DNA of 64,000 bases, taken from Lepturacanthus savala. Taxonomy: Eukaryota > Chordata > Actinopteri > Scombriformes > Trichiuridae. Where the stretch lies: the NCBI GenBank assembly GCA_030544235.1, contig CM060471.1, positions 1,188,348 through 1,252,347 of the forward strand. Direction: 5' to 3'. The notes under the pieces were generated by a model. It was not told the origin of the DNA and searched no databases. It was given only the letters and a program-made list of their open reading frames with translations. Positions 1-14,700 of the stretch are shown here, in pieces. The position numbers were made by a program, and so were the translations under genes. The stretch's first letter is position 1; each line of letters opens with the position of its first letter.

Positions 1-1110
1 TTTTCTTACCTTGTTTTAGCCTAGTTATTATTGTCATTCAATAGTGACGGTTTAAAAAAACTGTGAAGAAAAAAAAAATAATCTGCGAAAAGAGAATAAA
101 AGCAAAACTGTTTGGAAGACGCTGTGTTCCTCATTTCTGTTCATGGAGGTGAAGACAATTGTTTGCTTGTTTCTGTCCCCACACACACACACACACACAC
201 ACCCAGCTGCCCATCATCCCACGTGCTTCTCTCAGGCCATAAATCATGGGGTTTGGAGATGAAGAAGGAACATCATCAATCACATCTCACCAATACCAGT
301 AGAATCCAAATCCTTCCCCAAAATAGTTGTGTGTTTGGAACCTTGTATTCAAATTGTTTTCCAGCATTGTTTAGTTGATTAACATTCTACCATGTTTTAA
401 ACTTTTGACATTGGATATTATGTCATAACAGCTCTGTAATTGCCTCCTCTATGTGAAGACAAACTTGGAAAACCTCCTCAGGGGTGTTTGAAGCCCATAC
501 ATCTGGAATAAAACGTCCAGAGCTGACCCACTTCTCCCCCAGCCCTTTATTATTTTTTTTACATTCTTGCCCTCCAGCTTTACTCACTTCCTTCAGACTG
601 CCAAAGCAACCAGTGGTGCATACTGAAACGTGTCTCTCCTTTCAGCGTATTTCCTTTCTTTCCGCACAGGAAACCGAACACGGAGAGGTGCAGCGACTAT
701 TGACTCCTAGCCTGGCTGCAGAGGACCAGTCCAGCTGGACTGGACAGACCAGGAGTAAATATCTCACTACTGAACTGAAGTGTCTTCCCTTCTTTTATTT
801 TGAAAAGCTGTCAGCTGCACAGTGACAGTGTGGGGGCTGCGTCTTCCTGCTCGTCACCTGACATTTGGTCTGTGTGTGTGTGTGTGTGTGTGTATGTGTG
901 TGTGTGTGTTCCTGCTGCTGCATCCTGTCTGTCATTCCTTGCCTTCGATTCAGTGTCTACACATTGTGAACATAGCAGAGATCCTTAGAGCTGCCTGCTC
1001 ATGTCTAACTTTATTGCAGCTTGTAGTGATCCCCCCCTCTCTGTCTCTCTCTCTCTCTCTCGCTCTCTCTCTCCCCCCCACCCCCCACCCTCTCCCTAGA
1101 GTTAAGGGGG
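1..1110. other. Intergenic DNA with microsatellites
   Basis: No gene is supported here. The stretch holds an AC dinucleotide run at 181-202, a TG run at 870-909 broken by one TA, and a pyrimidine tract (mostly CT) at 1036-1072 that runs into C-rich sequence. The short open frames across these runs are simple-repeat artefacts. The region lies upstream of the sialyltransferase gene and could contain its distal regulatory sequence, but no site can be assigned by eye. Confidence 0.7.
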
Positions 1111-1280
1111 TTGACCAATTGCCAGCAGCTGTTGCTCATTTCACGCTGGTCCCGCCCATTACAGTTTGAGGCTGGCAGTGCAGCAGCCACTAGATGAGCA
1201 GCACAGAGCTCTTCTAACTTCAGAGAAATATATCTTGGAGGAAAAGGTCGCTACCACAAGAAACTGAAGACCAGCTACTG
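1111..1280 (+). promoter_or_regulatory. Candidate promoter and untranslated first exon of the sialyltransferase gene
   Basis: A CCAAT box (1115-1119), an E-box-like CAGCTG just after it and a GC box (CCCGCCC, 1151-1157) lie within 50 bases. They are followed by about 100 bases that end in a good splice donor (CTG|GTGAGA, intron from 1281). A matching acceptor, CTGTCTGCAG ending at 2380, would join this to a 5' UTR segment at 2381-2577 just ahead of the start codon. All of this is inference from motifs; there is no transcript evidence. Confidence 0.35.
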
Positions 1281-2577
1281 GTGAGAAGACAACAACTCTC
1301 CTTTACTTGTTTTTTTGTTGTTTTTTTTGGCGATTATATACATATATAAAGAGGATTTCTATGAAATGGAAACAGAAACGGACAGAGACGAGGGAGTAGA
1401 ATTCTGTGAGTAAAGGGAAGAGAGGTTGAGTCATGATTTGTCACAGTCTGATGGTGCTCTCTAACCCTCTTTGTTGTTGCTCTCTTAAAGACTATTAGTA
1501 TAGTATTTATAGATCTAGTTTGAGAACTTTTACAGCATTTGTTTAAATTAGAAAACATTTTTCTTTGTCCAGGAAAAATAGAATTTTCCTGTTATTGTTC
1601 TGTCCTGTTATCAGAGACATGGGAGCTGAGTTTTATCACCAGATCACATTCTTTCCATTCTCCATTTAGCCTCAGCCAGGAGAACCTACGGTGGCTGGAA
1701 ACTGTATCACTCACACTGTCATCAGTGCTGTTATTATTTTCTTGATTCAGCCAGTCATAAAATGATTATTCCTGATTGGACTCAAGACAGCAAGTGGAGA
1801 AGTGACTGCAGAGAAGTTTAGAGACTTGGGCAGCTCGCCTCAGGCCATGTTTATTAGCGTGCTTACAAAGAGGTGAGAAGTGAAGAAGGGTGGTGCTCAG
1901 TGTGTATGCTAATGCCTTCAGAGACTTCTAGAGACTTGAGAAGAATGCTCATTTAACCTCATTTAATGACAAGGTGCTTTTGATTTTAGATTTTTTCTAA
2001 AAGTATCTGGTTCTTGCTTCCTGCATTCATCTCTGCCTGTTGAGGAAGTAAACATTTCCTCTTGCGTTGGTCTCAGACAGCACAATATAACATTGAGTTT
2101 TATTTGCGGATAGTGTGTCCCCTTTTGTGTCTCATAAGAACAGGAGTTACTGTACAATAAAGAGAAAGTAGAAAGGACTGAGAAGGGAATGAAACGTGAT
2201 ATGAATTCTTGTTGTTGACAGGACACAAGCAAAAGGTTTAATTAACAAGGGATTATATGGGGCCTGTGTTGATGCTTAAAGCTAAAGTTTCTCCTCTCCA
2301 CCCACGCCTCCCACCCCTGAGTCTTTGCCATCATTCCAGTTTTCTCTGTCTTGTGTTTGCCACCCTCCCTCTGTCTGCAGCAGTGTTGAGAGAAGCCCAG
2401 GACGGAACCCAGAACCTGCTGAGGTCCAATTACATCCCGGCCCTCCCTCCCCATTCTGTGGTGAGAAAAAGCAGGACCAAACCGTCCTGAGTGGGACAGC
2501 ACCCTCGCTGCATCTCCGGCCTCTGTCCTCTGCGTCCTCATGTTCCTTTGGGCAGGGAGGGGGGCGGGGCCAGCACC

Positions 2578-2759
2578 ATGCCGCCCGGCGTCATGAGCTC
2601 TGTGGTGGGGATGGTGCTCCGGAGGAGGCTGGTGTTCGGCGTGTTGACGGCCAGCTCGCTGCTGGGCGTCTACATCCTGTGTGTGAACCTGGAGAGGCCG
2701 CTGTCCTGGTCCACCGCACCTCTCAAACATCTGTACAGCTTCTCCCAGTGGTCCAGGAG
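2578..2759 (+). CDS. st6galnac2: Sialyltransferase coding exon 1
   Basis: Encodes residues 1-60 and two bases of codon 61: cytoplasmic tail, signal anchor and start of the stem. The ATG at 2578 sits in a good context (CAGCACCATG) and is the first in frame with the anchor. A second in-frame ATG follows five codons later. The donor is GAG|GTGAGT. Confidence 0.85.
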
Positions 2760-5700
2760 GTGAGTTACAGGACAGACATTCTACATGTACAGTAAGTCCA
2801 GCATCAGGAGGAAGATTTTAACAGGGTGACCAACTGCTACGCATGTACACAAAATGAGGGAATATGGACCAACACGTGTTTCACCTTAACATCTATGTAG
2901 GTTAACTGACAGTTGCAAAGAAAATCTAAAGATGTAACTGCAAAATAATGTATGTAATGCTGAGGTGTGCGGTCAGAGGAGCTCTGCCGGTCCTTTTCTT
3001 CAGCTCTGAACAAAAGGAGTTGATGATATGAAGATCTAACTGCAGTGTGAGCACCGTGGTGATCCAGCACACAATGGACAACAATCATCTTCTCAGCCGG
3101 CTATAGCAGATACTGATGCCAATTGTTACATGCCTAGTCACACACCTATAATAACAACTATGATAATAATTTTATAAGGTCATGGTTATTAATTAAACCG
3201 CATAATACAACAACACAATATAGGAATAGAAAATAGATGAATTGAGTTTTAAGAAGTAATTTAAAGAGGACAGCTACTGACTGTGATGTCAGACTGTTTC
3301 ACACCTGAGGGTCTGGGCAGGTCCGCTTCAGGTTCCTTGCAGAGCTGCTAAGATTTTGGCATCATGTCACATATCGGCAGGAGGCTGAGCTTTTAAGGTT
3401 TTAAAAACAAGCAGTAAAATATTAAAATCACATGTCAACTTACATGGAACCAGCATAGGGGAGCATCTATCATCTGAGTAGGTCACTAAAAAGTTAAGTG
3501 CACCCCTGGATATTAACCCATTTAAGCCAAAATTAATTTTCAAACTTGTAATGCATATAATTATATTACTTGAGTAACTAACAATCATCTGTATCTACTT
3601 TTTCCATTTTGTACTCTGCTTGGAATAAAATAGCATTTTAATGACCGACAATTACAGTTGCTTCTTGCACAAATATGCCCATAAACAAAAAAACTATTTA
3701 TCCCAGGTAGAAAATTCTTTTAGTTTCGTTTTTTTATTGTAGAGACTTGAAAAATTAAATAAATTTGTGGGAAGGTTTGTCTTTGCCATGATCTCAGGAG
3801 GAAGGGCAGGAAGTTGTTGATGTCATGACAGGAAACACTTGGAATCAATTTATTTTATTTTTGCTTTTATTCTTGCTTGTCTAAGCTGGCTATAATGTCT
3901 TTAATTAAACTGTAACATTTTACATTTTTAATATAAAATGACAATGGGCATAAATGGGTTAAGTGTCCTCTAATGTCTAAGGATGCATATAACTTTTTGT
4001 TACTACATTCAATAATAATAATAATAACAACCTTAATTTAACTGCTTTACATTGGTGAACGCATGGTGGCAGGAGAGGTATTAGTCTATTGAAATTTGAA
4101 TTAAAATACTGAAATATATCCAGATGTTTTTTGTTCGTTATATACTCAAATTCCAAAAAAGAACAGTGGATCCTACATTTTCCCATATTTTGAAATAGAT
4201 GAAAACTCAACAAGAATAAATAAATAAATGAACAAATAAATATTAAGTAATAGTAAGAATAAGTAATACAAACTCTAAAAAGTAAGTCAAAAGTGGTTGA
4301 AGCACAATATGATAAAATACCAAAAGAGAGATAAAAAAATAAAATCTAAAAAATAAAATAAGTACGAATTTTAAATAAATATATGTATATAAATAACACT
4401 CAATATAATAAAAATTGAATAATGGATTATATATACAGCTGATTAAGTCATTGCATAAAATGCAGACATGTGTCAATCTAGCTGCTAATTAAACAGCATT
4501 TAAACATCTATACACATATCACTTCCCCTTCGACCCAGCTAATACAAAAAGGAGCATTTCTGATATTTTAGGACCTTTTTTTCTTATTTTTAATAACCCA
4601 AAACTATTAACAATGACTGCAAAGAGGGACTGCTGCATTTTAAATCTGGGCTTAATTACTGTTGGCAGTAGTCTTTGGCACACTCACTTTCCAGGCAATT
4701 TTACTACATATCATATTGTGTGTATATATCATAGCTTTTAATAGATAAATCTGCTTTCTATAGTTGACTTTACTGATTTGTCTATTTTATAGACTGTTGC
4801 TTCTGTTAATGCGTTATTTAAGATTTAAGTGTGGCTGTTTTTTCATTTTCTTCTGATGTGTTTATGTTTTTGTGTATAAAGAGAAATATTTTTGTACTAG
4901 GGTATGACAAAGCATTCATCTATTCTATACAAAACCATCTGAAAATTCCACATTTGTTCATCCGATATAAATATAATCACCTTCAAGACTCTTGAAGGTG
5001 ATTATAAAGGTGACAATCACTGTTTTTTAGTATCCATTAGTTATTTCAAAGAGCCTAAATGATAGAGGAGATGAGGCTGATCTTAGGTCAGATTGAGGAG
5101 TAACAGACTGCTGCAGGGTTAAACACTGAGATCACCAGCACTATAAAAGTTCCATGGTTTTTATTGTAACCACCACTTATTCCCCTCTAGTTGTATCATT
5201 GTGGCTTTAACAAAGCAGCCACACAGCGCTCTCGCTGCACTATTGATAAAAAGGCCCTTGGAGTAATTTGACTGGAGGTCTCTCACACGTACGTGAAATG
5301 AAAGCTTTGTTATAAAGGGCAGTGCTTCAGTTTTAAAAGCCACATACGATGCCTTCCAGTTTGGGGTAGAGAAAATGTGAAAGACGGCTTGTTGACGGCT
5401 ATTTCAGGTCAGTAAATGGTAGGTTTGGGCGTGTGGAGCTCACAGCTTTTTCATTCTAAAAGCTTTTTAATCTGGGTAAAAACAACAGTGTGAATATCCA
5501 CTTCACTTCCCCCATAGTGTCGAACACACCTTTAAGTGTTTTCACTTTTGAAGCCTTTTATGAAATAAAAAGTAAATTTGTGAAATTTTAAAATTGAACG
5601 TTTTTTGTTTTGTTTTTGGGAAGATCACATCAACATACAGTACTGTCACAACACACACACACAAAACACAAGGATTTAAATATGCATGTAAATATTCAAT

Positions 5701-8700
5701 CATTTCGGAGAAACAAAGAGTTTGACGCACACACTTGACATGACTACGACTGCTAAAGCCTTATAAAAGCTCCACATATACTTTTAGATTTTAATTATTT
5801 TTCACAAAATCTTTTAGAACAGTTTTTGTGTTTTGTTGATAACAAGCACATTCATCAGACTTTTATGAAGCGATTAGTCAAAATGTAATTTTAATGAATT
5901 GTGTCAAAAACAGTATATATGTAAATATTTTGTCCACAGTTTATGCATAATTAACACTTAAATGTCACATAATATCTAAAACACTGGAGGTTTTCCTGAA
6001 TATCCTATGAAATATCATGTGAAATTCTGTTGATCCGCCTCCTTTGGAGTCTGAGAAAAATTATCATTTTGATAAAATGGCCTTTAAATAATGAAATGGT
6101 GATCATGGGCTAAAGTGAATAAAGGTATTTGTAACAATAGTTTGTACATTTTATTATAGTAGATATTGATGCAAAATTTGACAAATTGACAATTTCATGC
6201 AAAAATGTCAATTCAGTTCTGGAGTGATGTCTGGCGTTAACTCTAATCTGTGCACATGATTATCAACAGAATCTAATTAATGCAGGTTTATTTCTGTTAC
6301 CCTTATAAAACAGCCAGCAGCAGTGTTTTAATGTTGTCTCAGCAATAGAACCATGATCTTTGTTCAGCATAAAGTGCCAGCTGCACTTCGATCCAGCAAC
6401 TTTATTACATTTGTGACCTTTTCACCGGCTTCATGAGGTTTACTCGCTGCTGAGATATCAGCAGCATCTGCTGCTTCACGATAATGAGCCAATCACGGGG
6501 GAGTGAGCGCCATGGTTACCGCAGAATAAAAGTAAATAGTCTGCTGTACAAAGGGCTCATACAAGGAAAATGCACTTTATTTACTTTCTACATCACTTCT
6601 TACAATGAGGCCAGCACAAAAACAAAACAAGTGAAGTGGTAATCATGGTTCTAGCTTTTGGCAGCTTTTAGTCTTTTAAAACCGTTTAAAGCCAAGTGCA
6701 GCCGACACCCTGTTATTAACGATTGTATTCACTTTTTCCGCAGTCAATATATTGTTCTCTGTAGACTTCAGAGCTTCACTATATCTCATATAATCAATGA
6801 ATTATTGTGTGGAAACTTGACAGAATAAGACAATTGGTGTGGTATTTGGCCATGCAGATTTTCCAGGATTACTCCCACTGACAAATGCTTCAGTGGGAAG
6901 CATTTGTGTAAAGCTTCCTAGAACAAGACACGTTAAAACCTGTTGTAGACTGATGACACCCTGTGACACCCTGTGACACCCTATCAACCTTCATAGTTGA
7001 CATTGTGAAGAGTGTAAAGGCTGACAAAGCAGAGGAGTAGTAGACCTAGTACACTGCAAAAATGTTAATAATATTATATATTATTATATTAACAATTGAA
7101 ATATATTTTATTTAGTACAATTACACCAATATTGACTCAAATTATCTTATATTATTGTCAGATAAATTATTTCAAGGGTTTTTTTATGATTTAAAAAAAT
7201 CTGAGATCAGAAGACAGATGAGATAAAAAAAAGAATACTAGGTACAAACACAAAAATCTGAAATAAAATGTCACAAAGACAAAAAAGAATATAAAAACTC
7301 AAAGATATGATTTTACATTTAAAAAAGACAAAATAAAAAGACTAAATTATGAGATAAAATGTCACTAATATATGAGATAAAAGAAGAGGAAAAATATGAT
7401 TTTAGATTTAAAAAAAGACGAAAATATGAAAAAAGTCAAAATGATGAAGGTTTTAAGAAAAAGAGACAAAAATATAACATAATTAAAGGAAAAGAAAAAA
7501 ATAGATTCAAAATATAAAATATTGAATAGACAAATTATGATTTTTTTATTTAAAAAGACAAAAATATTAAATAAAAATTCTAAATTATGAAATAAAACAT
7601 CACATATGATACAAGAAAAAAGACAAAAATATAACAAAAAGTGAAGCCTATGATATGAGATTAAAAAAGATATACAATATTAGGTAAAAAGACTCAAATA
7701 TGATTGTAGATTTAAAAAAGACAAATTATGTAGTAAAAAGTATAAATTATTGGATACAATTTCAGAAATATAGGATAAAAAATGACAAATATGATTTTAG
7801 ATTTTTGAATAAAGAAAAGATTTTTGACTCAAGAAAAGATTTTTGACTCAAGAAAAAACTTGAAATAAGCAAAATCGTCTTCCAATGTGATAGGAAGATT
7901 TAGGACAATTTAATGTTGGACTAAGTGAACCACAAAGATATTTTCACTCGTTCACATTTCATGTTACAGAGTTCTCATTACAGTATATTTAAAAATATAC
8001 GATAAACATCAATGTGTAGCTCTACTTCAAGTAAGTCTGATTCTTTCAAGGTGGAGGTAATAATTCATTTAGGCACAGCTGGACTACAATGTGCTGATGT
8101 GACTTCAACAGATTTCTGTATATGCTGCTGCTGCTATGTCTTCACTGGCCAACAACACACAGTTTAGCACATTGAGCAAATAAGCTAATTTCCCAAGTGT
8201 GGAGCTGGTCCATTAAGAAAGGTCATGTGTGAGGTCATGACCTGCCGGGCTCAACACCAAATGTTGTTCTGTCCTCCACAGCAACAGACCAGACTCTGAG
8301 GAGCCTCTTGACAGACGGATCCACAGCGACCAGCGGGCCCCCCCCACATCCACCTCCCACCTGGAGCCCCCCATTGGATCCGTTCCACATGAACACACAC
8401 ATGCCACACACACAACTACAGCCACTGAACCCAAACCAGCAGAGAACAAAGTCCTGGATGTCTCTAAGTCCAGCTGGAAGTCTGATGGTACAACTAAAGC
8501 CAGGACCAAGACCAGTACAGTGCCACCTCGGAGGCCCACACAGGAACCCAGACCGACAGAGCCCCTCTTCATTGGAGACACTTACATGACTGATGATGTC
8601 CCTCCACAAACAGTGAGTTCACCTCTCATCACCTCTGATGAACCGAGTCCTTATAATATATGTTATGGCCTTAAAGTAATTAGTCCATTAACATAAAATT

Positions 8701-11700
8701 AAAGCCCCTATACATAAATATTTGTGATTATAGCATCTTTCAAATTATTCTCCTGCAAAGTTTATCCCGATAAAAGATCAGTCTGTGTGCTTTCAGCCCA
8801 TTTAGAGACTTCAGAAGCAGACTGAGCTTGGCCCACGAAATAGTTAAACCAGATAAAAAAACATATTTTAACTACACTGGTGATTACCGTAATCTAATAT
8901 TGAGAAGAATTATTGTAAATTATCTTATTCTATTGGCAGGTAATTTTGTGTTTTTTTCCGCTTTTTCAAGTGTTTTTTTCTTGATTTTGCTCAATTTAAT
9001 CGTGTTTAAAAAACAAGATTCCTTCTTCAGCTTGACAGCCACCACAACAGGCACCGGCCACCTTACGGCTGCCCCCGACAGTCCATGACGAGCACGGGAG
9101 TCCAACAATGAAACACCACTCAGGTTCAGATCAGGGGGCCGTTCCTCCAGGTCTCACTGTCATTGCCCACGTGAGCATTGAAGTCATCCAGGAGGAAGAG
9201 GGAGTCCCCAGAAGGGGCACCCTCCAGCACCCTCTCCAAGGATTCCAAGAGGGATGGGCACTCTGAACTGTCATTTGGCACATAGACGACAGTCAGGACC
9301 CATCCCCAACCCCAAGGTGAAGGGAGGCTACCCTCTCATCCACCGGGGTGAATTCCAATGTACAGGCACAGAGCCGGGGAAAAACTAGCATTCCCACCCT
9401 CTGAGTGGTAGAGAGTCCAACTGGTTCCAGAGCCCACACTGTGCATCGAGGCGAGCCCAACTATATCTAGCCGGTACCTCTCAACCTCCTGCACCAGCTC
9501 AGGCTCCTTCATCACCAGAAAGGTGATGTTCCACATCCCCAGAGCCAGCTGTCCCCACCTCAGACCACCGCTCAATTCTGTCTACACTCACCCCATGGAT
9601 GAAGGCCTGGCCATCGAGCCCCTCCCCTAGGCCTGGCTACAGCAGACACCTAGTGACTGTGTCCAGGCGCGGGAAACTTGGTTCCAATGCTTTTCTTTTA
9701 TTCCTCATCATCAGGGGACTTTGAGGTGTCCTCTGTCTGGTCCCTCACCTCAGACCTGATTGCTGTGGGTGACCCTACCAGGGGCATAAAGCCACAGACT
9801 ACATAGCTCCTTGTATCATTAGAACACACAAACCCCTCCACCACAGTAAGGTGGCAGCTCCAGGAGGGGATATTTCTACTTGTTAAGATTTTATTTGTTT
9901 TGTTGTGTCAGAACAATTTTTGATGATGACTAATTAAAAGTCATTAACTATGCAAAAATTAATGGCAAAAATTATCCACGCAAATGACAGTTTTTTTTTT
10001 AAATACAAATATAAATGTTTGTTTTGGAGTTTTGGGCTGTTAATTTATAAAGCTATTTCAAGACATCACATTTGGCTTAAGGCTTTAGGTTTATTAATAG
10101 GCTAAAATATGAATCTGGAGTTGTAGCTTTTGTCCTGATTGAGATGCTGTCATTGGGCATCAGTCCCCCCAGGAAATATGTAACAGAAAAAAGATCCTGT
10201 CTCCTACAGCATTGCTCTGGTTGTGTCTCACACAGCTCCTCCATGTGTCATCAGTGCAGAATCTTGTCTTGTTGCCTTGTCAGATGGTTCAATGTAGAAA
10301 AATATAATGAAAACATTGTAAGACATTGTAAGAGTTTGATGGGAAGAAAAATACATCAATACATACATGATTACATCATACAATATGTGATGAATAGGAA
10401 TCTTTACAATCTGAATTTCTTATTTATTTCTGTATGAGGCAGAATCAAAATCTGAGTGTGATTATCTATGGTTTAATAGAAAAAAAACACTTTTATCAGA
10501 TTCAAACAACCTAAAACATTTAAAAACACACACAAAGAGGAGAAGACAAGGGATTAACATTTCTTACTGGTGAGGAGAACAGACAGAGATATGCTCACTT
10601 GCAGTCTCCAACCCGCTCTAACCATATCTCTGCCAGAACCCTCTGTTTATTTCCTTAGGATGGTCCTTAGTTACATGACAGTTGCTGCTCTAAAGGGGGG
10701 CAGATAACAGCAACTCTCCAAATATAGTATAGTATATAGTTTAACAAATTTATGACTCAATAGGAACCAGTTACATCAGTTAAACAGTTGAAGGGAAGTT
10801 CACATCCTGGTTAAGTCACCAGCTGCAACATTTCCATCATCCTCCTAGAAGAAAACTGTGCAGAACAAGACACACACACACACTTATAGGTCATGGTATG
10901 CAGTACAAAGAATAAAAGTGTAAATGAGTAAATATGGGATAACTTATACACAACATTCTAACAACTTTGCCAGTACTTGTGTATAAAATATTTAGGTCCC
11001 TGGTGTTCTTGCTAACATGAGCTGTGAAATAAGACCACCCTCTCGTTCCTCCCCTGTAGTGTTGCTGAAATCTGGTTGAACAAATACGTTTCGAAATTGT
11101 TCCTTTTGTGATGTCACAACACTACAGGAGTGGAAGTAATAGAGTAGTAATGGCCTCTGCAGTCTGTTTATACCAACCCCATCTCTCTGAGAGGCGGGAC
11201 ATATCTGACAGGCCAATCACAGCAGAGTGTATGTTTCAATAGAGGGGGGAGGAGGGAAACCGAGTTTTACAGAGTAAATGTATGAGAAGACAGACTGCAC
11301 TGCTGTTACAGGTCTAATTAGGTGCTTTTTGAGAACATTTTATTTGAATAAATAGACAATGAAATTGAAATTACTGAACTGGGAAAATGGCCAAATGACC
11401 CTTTGTAACCTCTGAGCTGTTACCTAACAAGAGCCTGTACACAAATTGCATAACATCATAAATGAAATGACCCCGGGTTTTGTATGTGTAAAACCTTCCG
11501 TCGTTCCTCATTCGACCCATGTCCTGCTTTGTGTTTTATACAATAGACAAAGTGTATCCATGAAAATTGTATTTTCCCCCACTGAACTGAAACCTTTAAG
11601 CATACATCCTTGTGTTCTTTTGTTGTCATGTAATTACGCGAAAATTGCCTCTGGAGGTTATATCTATATCTATATATAGTGGAGCTAATGATGCTGTGGG

Positions 11701-14700
11701 TAGGGGGTGAAGATAAGACTTTCTGTACGTGGACTGATAAAGACTCTGTGTTATCTGCTCCTCTCAGGACTGCCAGGACGGCATCCAAAGTAAACTTGCA
11801 AAGACTGAATTCAGTGGGCGTTTTCTGAAGCATGTTCCAGTCCTGCAGTGGGCCCACCACGTTACTCCTCAACAGCACCAGCGCCTGAGCAAGTATCCAG
11901 GAGCCCATGGCTGGGGAGTGGTTGATTATAACAGTAAGTAACTTGGTGTTTTTGTGGCTAAAATGAGTCTTGAAAGCACTGGTAGTAACTTATGAAAAAA
12001 CACCTTTTCACTGTTTGTGTATATACAATATTTATGTCCCTGAGGTTTCTAGGTTTCTAGTTTTGGACCACAAAATTATATATATTTTTTTATAAATAGA
12101 CCATGAAAATGTTCATATTATTCTGGGAAAATGTAATTACCCTTCAACAATGGTTTGCATTGGAGCTAGATTAACCCCTCCTGACCTCCTTTAGAAGCTA
12201 GTATACATCATCAGAACTGCTTGTTGAATGGTGTGAACACCACACCTTTAAAAAAAAACACACACTCAATCGGCCCCTAACCTCCACTGTGGTTGTAGCC
12301 TGGCGACAAATATCCTCTAACTTTAAGGACACAGTAACTTCAACCATAGATGTTTCTAATCTATTTTTGAAGGTGCTATAGCACAAAAAAATGTATGAAA
12401 CAGTGAAAATAATGTTGCCTGGCTAGTCTAGTCTTGTTTCTGGGTGTTTGGCACTTAGAATCGACCCTGACCTCAACCCACACCATGCTTCCCTGACCAG
12501 GCCAAAGTAAGAATTTTAATCCAAACTAGTTTCTTTCCCTAAACCTAATCAAATGTTGCTTACACACATTTTATTATTTAATTTGGAGGATTTGCTGGAC
12601 TTTTCACTCTTCACTTTGAGTGTGGCAGCTCAGAGGAGCTTTAATCACATTTGATTTACAGTCTACCGACCATTAACCTTTAATCTCTGTGTGGTGTGTG
12701 TATATTATGCCACGTTACTGTATGTGTACAGTAGAGCAATGCGCTTTGTTGTATTTAATCGTGTTACTACAGGGCAACACAGTGGTGCTGGGGTTAGCGC
12801 TGTTTCCTCACAGCAAGAAGTTTGAAGTGGAGTTTCATGTTCTCTCTGTGTCTGGTGGGTTTTCTCCAGGTTTTCCAGCTTCCTCCCAAAAACATGCTGA
12901 GGTTAATTAGAGACTCTAAATTGTCCATAGATGTGAGTGTGTGAGTGAATGGTGTGTGTGATCCATGATAGGCTGGCGACCATCTGGGGCCATCTGGGGT
13001 GTATCCCTGCCTCTCGCCGTAATGTGCTGGGATTGGCTCCAGCAGATCATGTGACCCTAATGGGGAATAAGCAGGTATAGAAGATGACTGACTGATATAC
13101 TACAGGTGTTAAAGTCTGATTTTAACAGGAGGTTTAAGAAAAAGATGCAGGAAACCATTATACTCTGTATTTCTTTCTTTTTAACATGGTCTGTGTGTAA
13201 ATGGACTACACATGTGTTGCAAAATTGCATTTCTGGAACAAATGGGTATAAAGTTTAATATAAATTAAAATGATCTGCTTAAATTAACATATTGACACAG
13301 TTCACCTGTGGCCTTCAGACCGTGAGCAGCTGCTCTCATTTCTCAGATAATAGTCCAAACCTGCTCACAATGGTTGCTTTTATTTTGACAAATAGAAATG
13401 TAATTAAAAACAGTTTGATATATCCTGCTAAGCTGACCTTTGTGGTGGAGGCAATCAATGTTTTCCAGTCTTTTATTTAAATTAGAGGAATATAATTTTG
13501 TGTAAACACTGTAGGCCTTGTAAAGCTGATGCTGCACCCAGTGTTTTGTTATCTAAAATCTGCTTTCCAAACATATCCACACAGAAGGTAATTTGATGAA
13601 GTAAATGTCCCCATCACAGTGGAGATGCTTGTCATGTTGGTATAATGGCAGATTTCTGCTGTGGGTCTACAGCAGGGGTGGGCAATCCTGGTCCTGGAGG
13701 GCCGGTGTGGGTGCAGACCTGTGGGTGCAGGTGTGGGTGCACACCTGATTCTACTAATGAAGGCCTTGGCAATGGTTCTAGAGGTTGATTAGTAGAATCA
13801 GGTGTGTTACTTCTGGGTTGGAACAAAATCCTGCACCCACACCGGCCCTCCAGGACCAGGATTGCCCACCCCTGGTCTACAGCGACTGATTTCCTTCTTT
13901 TCAGACCTAACCTAACTAACATCCGTGTGTCTGTCTGTCTGTCTGTCTGTCTGCTTGCTTGCCCGTGTGTGTGTGTGTGTGTCTGTCTGTCTTAACAGCT
14001 CTGGTGGAAACTCTCTCTGTGCTCAACTCTACCGTGAACCGGCAGATGTTTGACGACTGGAAGGATCACAGCAACGGCTCTGAGTGTATCCGCTGTGCCG
14101 TGGTGGGGAATGGAGGCATACTGAAGGATTCAAAGAAAGGGAAGGAGATTGATAGTCACCACTATGTCTTCAGGTACAGTCCACTCTGACTTTCTACTAA
14201 TCATAAGTGTTCCCTTACTACAGCACACTTCTAGCATCCTGACAATCAAATCCATCATGTTGGATGAAAACCTGGTAAAAAATAAAACTATACTCATTCT
14301 TTGCTGTGTCAGTCAGTAATATGACTAAAGTCAACAATAGATTATTACTGGGTATTTTCCTAGAAAAATGTCTCCTTAAAGTCTGGATGTTTGTTATAAT
14401 AAGGTGATTCGGTCTAAAATCATGTGTTTCCTGTCAATTTCCCTATTGCTATTCAGGTTTAGTAACAAAATGGCAACAGGAAAAGATGGAAGTGACTTTG
14501 AAAAAGGGTTCATTGTATGTACACTAAATGTATGTTCACTAAATCAATACATTTTAACTTTGACATTTTAGAAATTGTTGGGTGATTAAATAAAAGCAGG
14601 GAGAGTAAATGGTTAAAATCTTGAGTTAAGCTATGAATCTCCAGTTTTTTAAACTGAACAGCTGTTTCTCTCACACCTCAGACATCCACTGGTCCCTGGG

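Larger units (their letters stand above)
2760..8281 (+). other. Intron 1 of the sialyltransferase gene
   Basis: AT-rich intron of 5.5 kb. It holds a TTAA-flanked MITE (3513-3962), a perfect 15-bp-arm hairpin (4973-5005), a small tandem repeat (6951-6983) and a long degenerate A-rich tandem array (about 7180-7860). No other gene-like sequence is visible. Confidence 0.75.
11934..13998 (+). other. Intron 3 of the sialyltransferase gene
   Basis: 2.1 kb intron with a SINE-like repeat (12773-13095), a complete hAT MITE (13673-13874) and a CTGT/GT microsatellite (13929-13983) close to the exon 4 acceptor. No other coding sequence is supported. Confidence 0.7.

Noticed and set aside
2242..2730. Open frame of 162 codons on the minus strand
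   Set aside because: It is the antisense of the GC-rich first coding exon and UTR of the sialyltransferase; composition is Gln/His/Arg-rich and low complexity with no family resemblance.
8213..8609. Two long overlapping minus-strand frames and one plus-strand frame
   Set aside because: They lie over sialyltransferase exon 2; the correct plus frame is fixed by exon phase, and these are shadows of its Pro/Thr-rich codons.
11456..11908. Minus-strand frame of 150 codons
   Set aside because: It runs antisense through sialyltransferase exon 3 and flanking intron, with no supporting motif.
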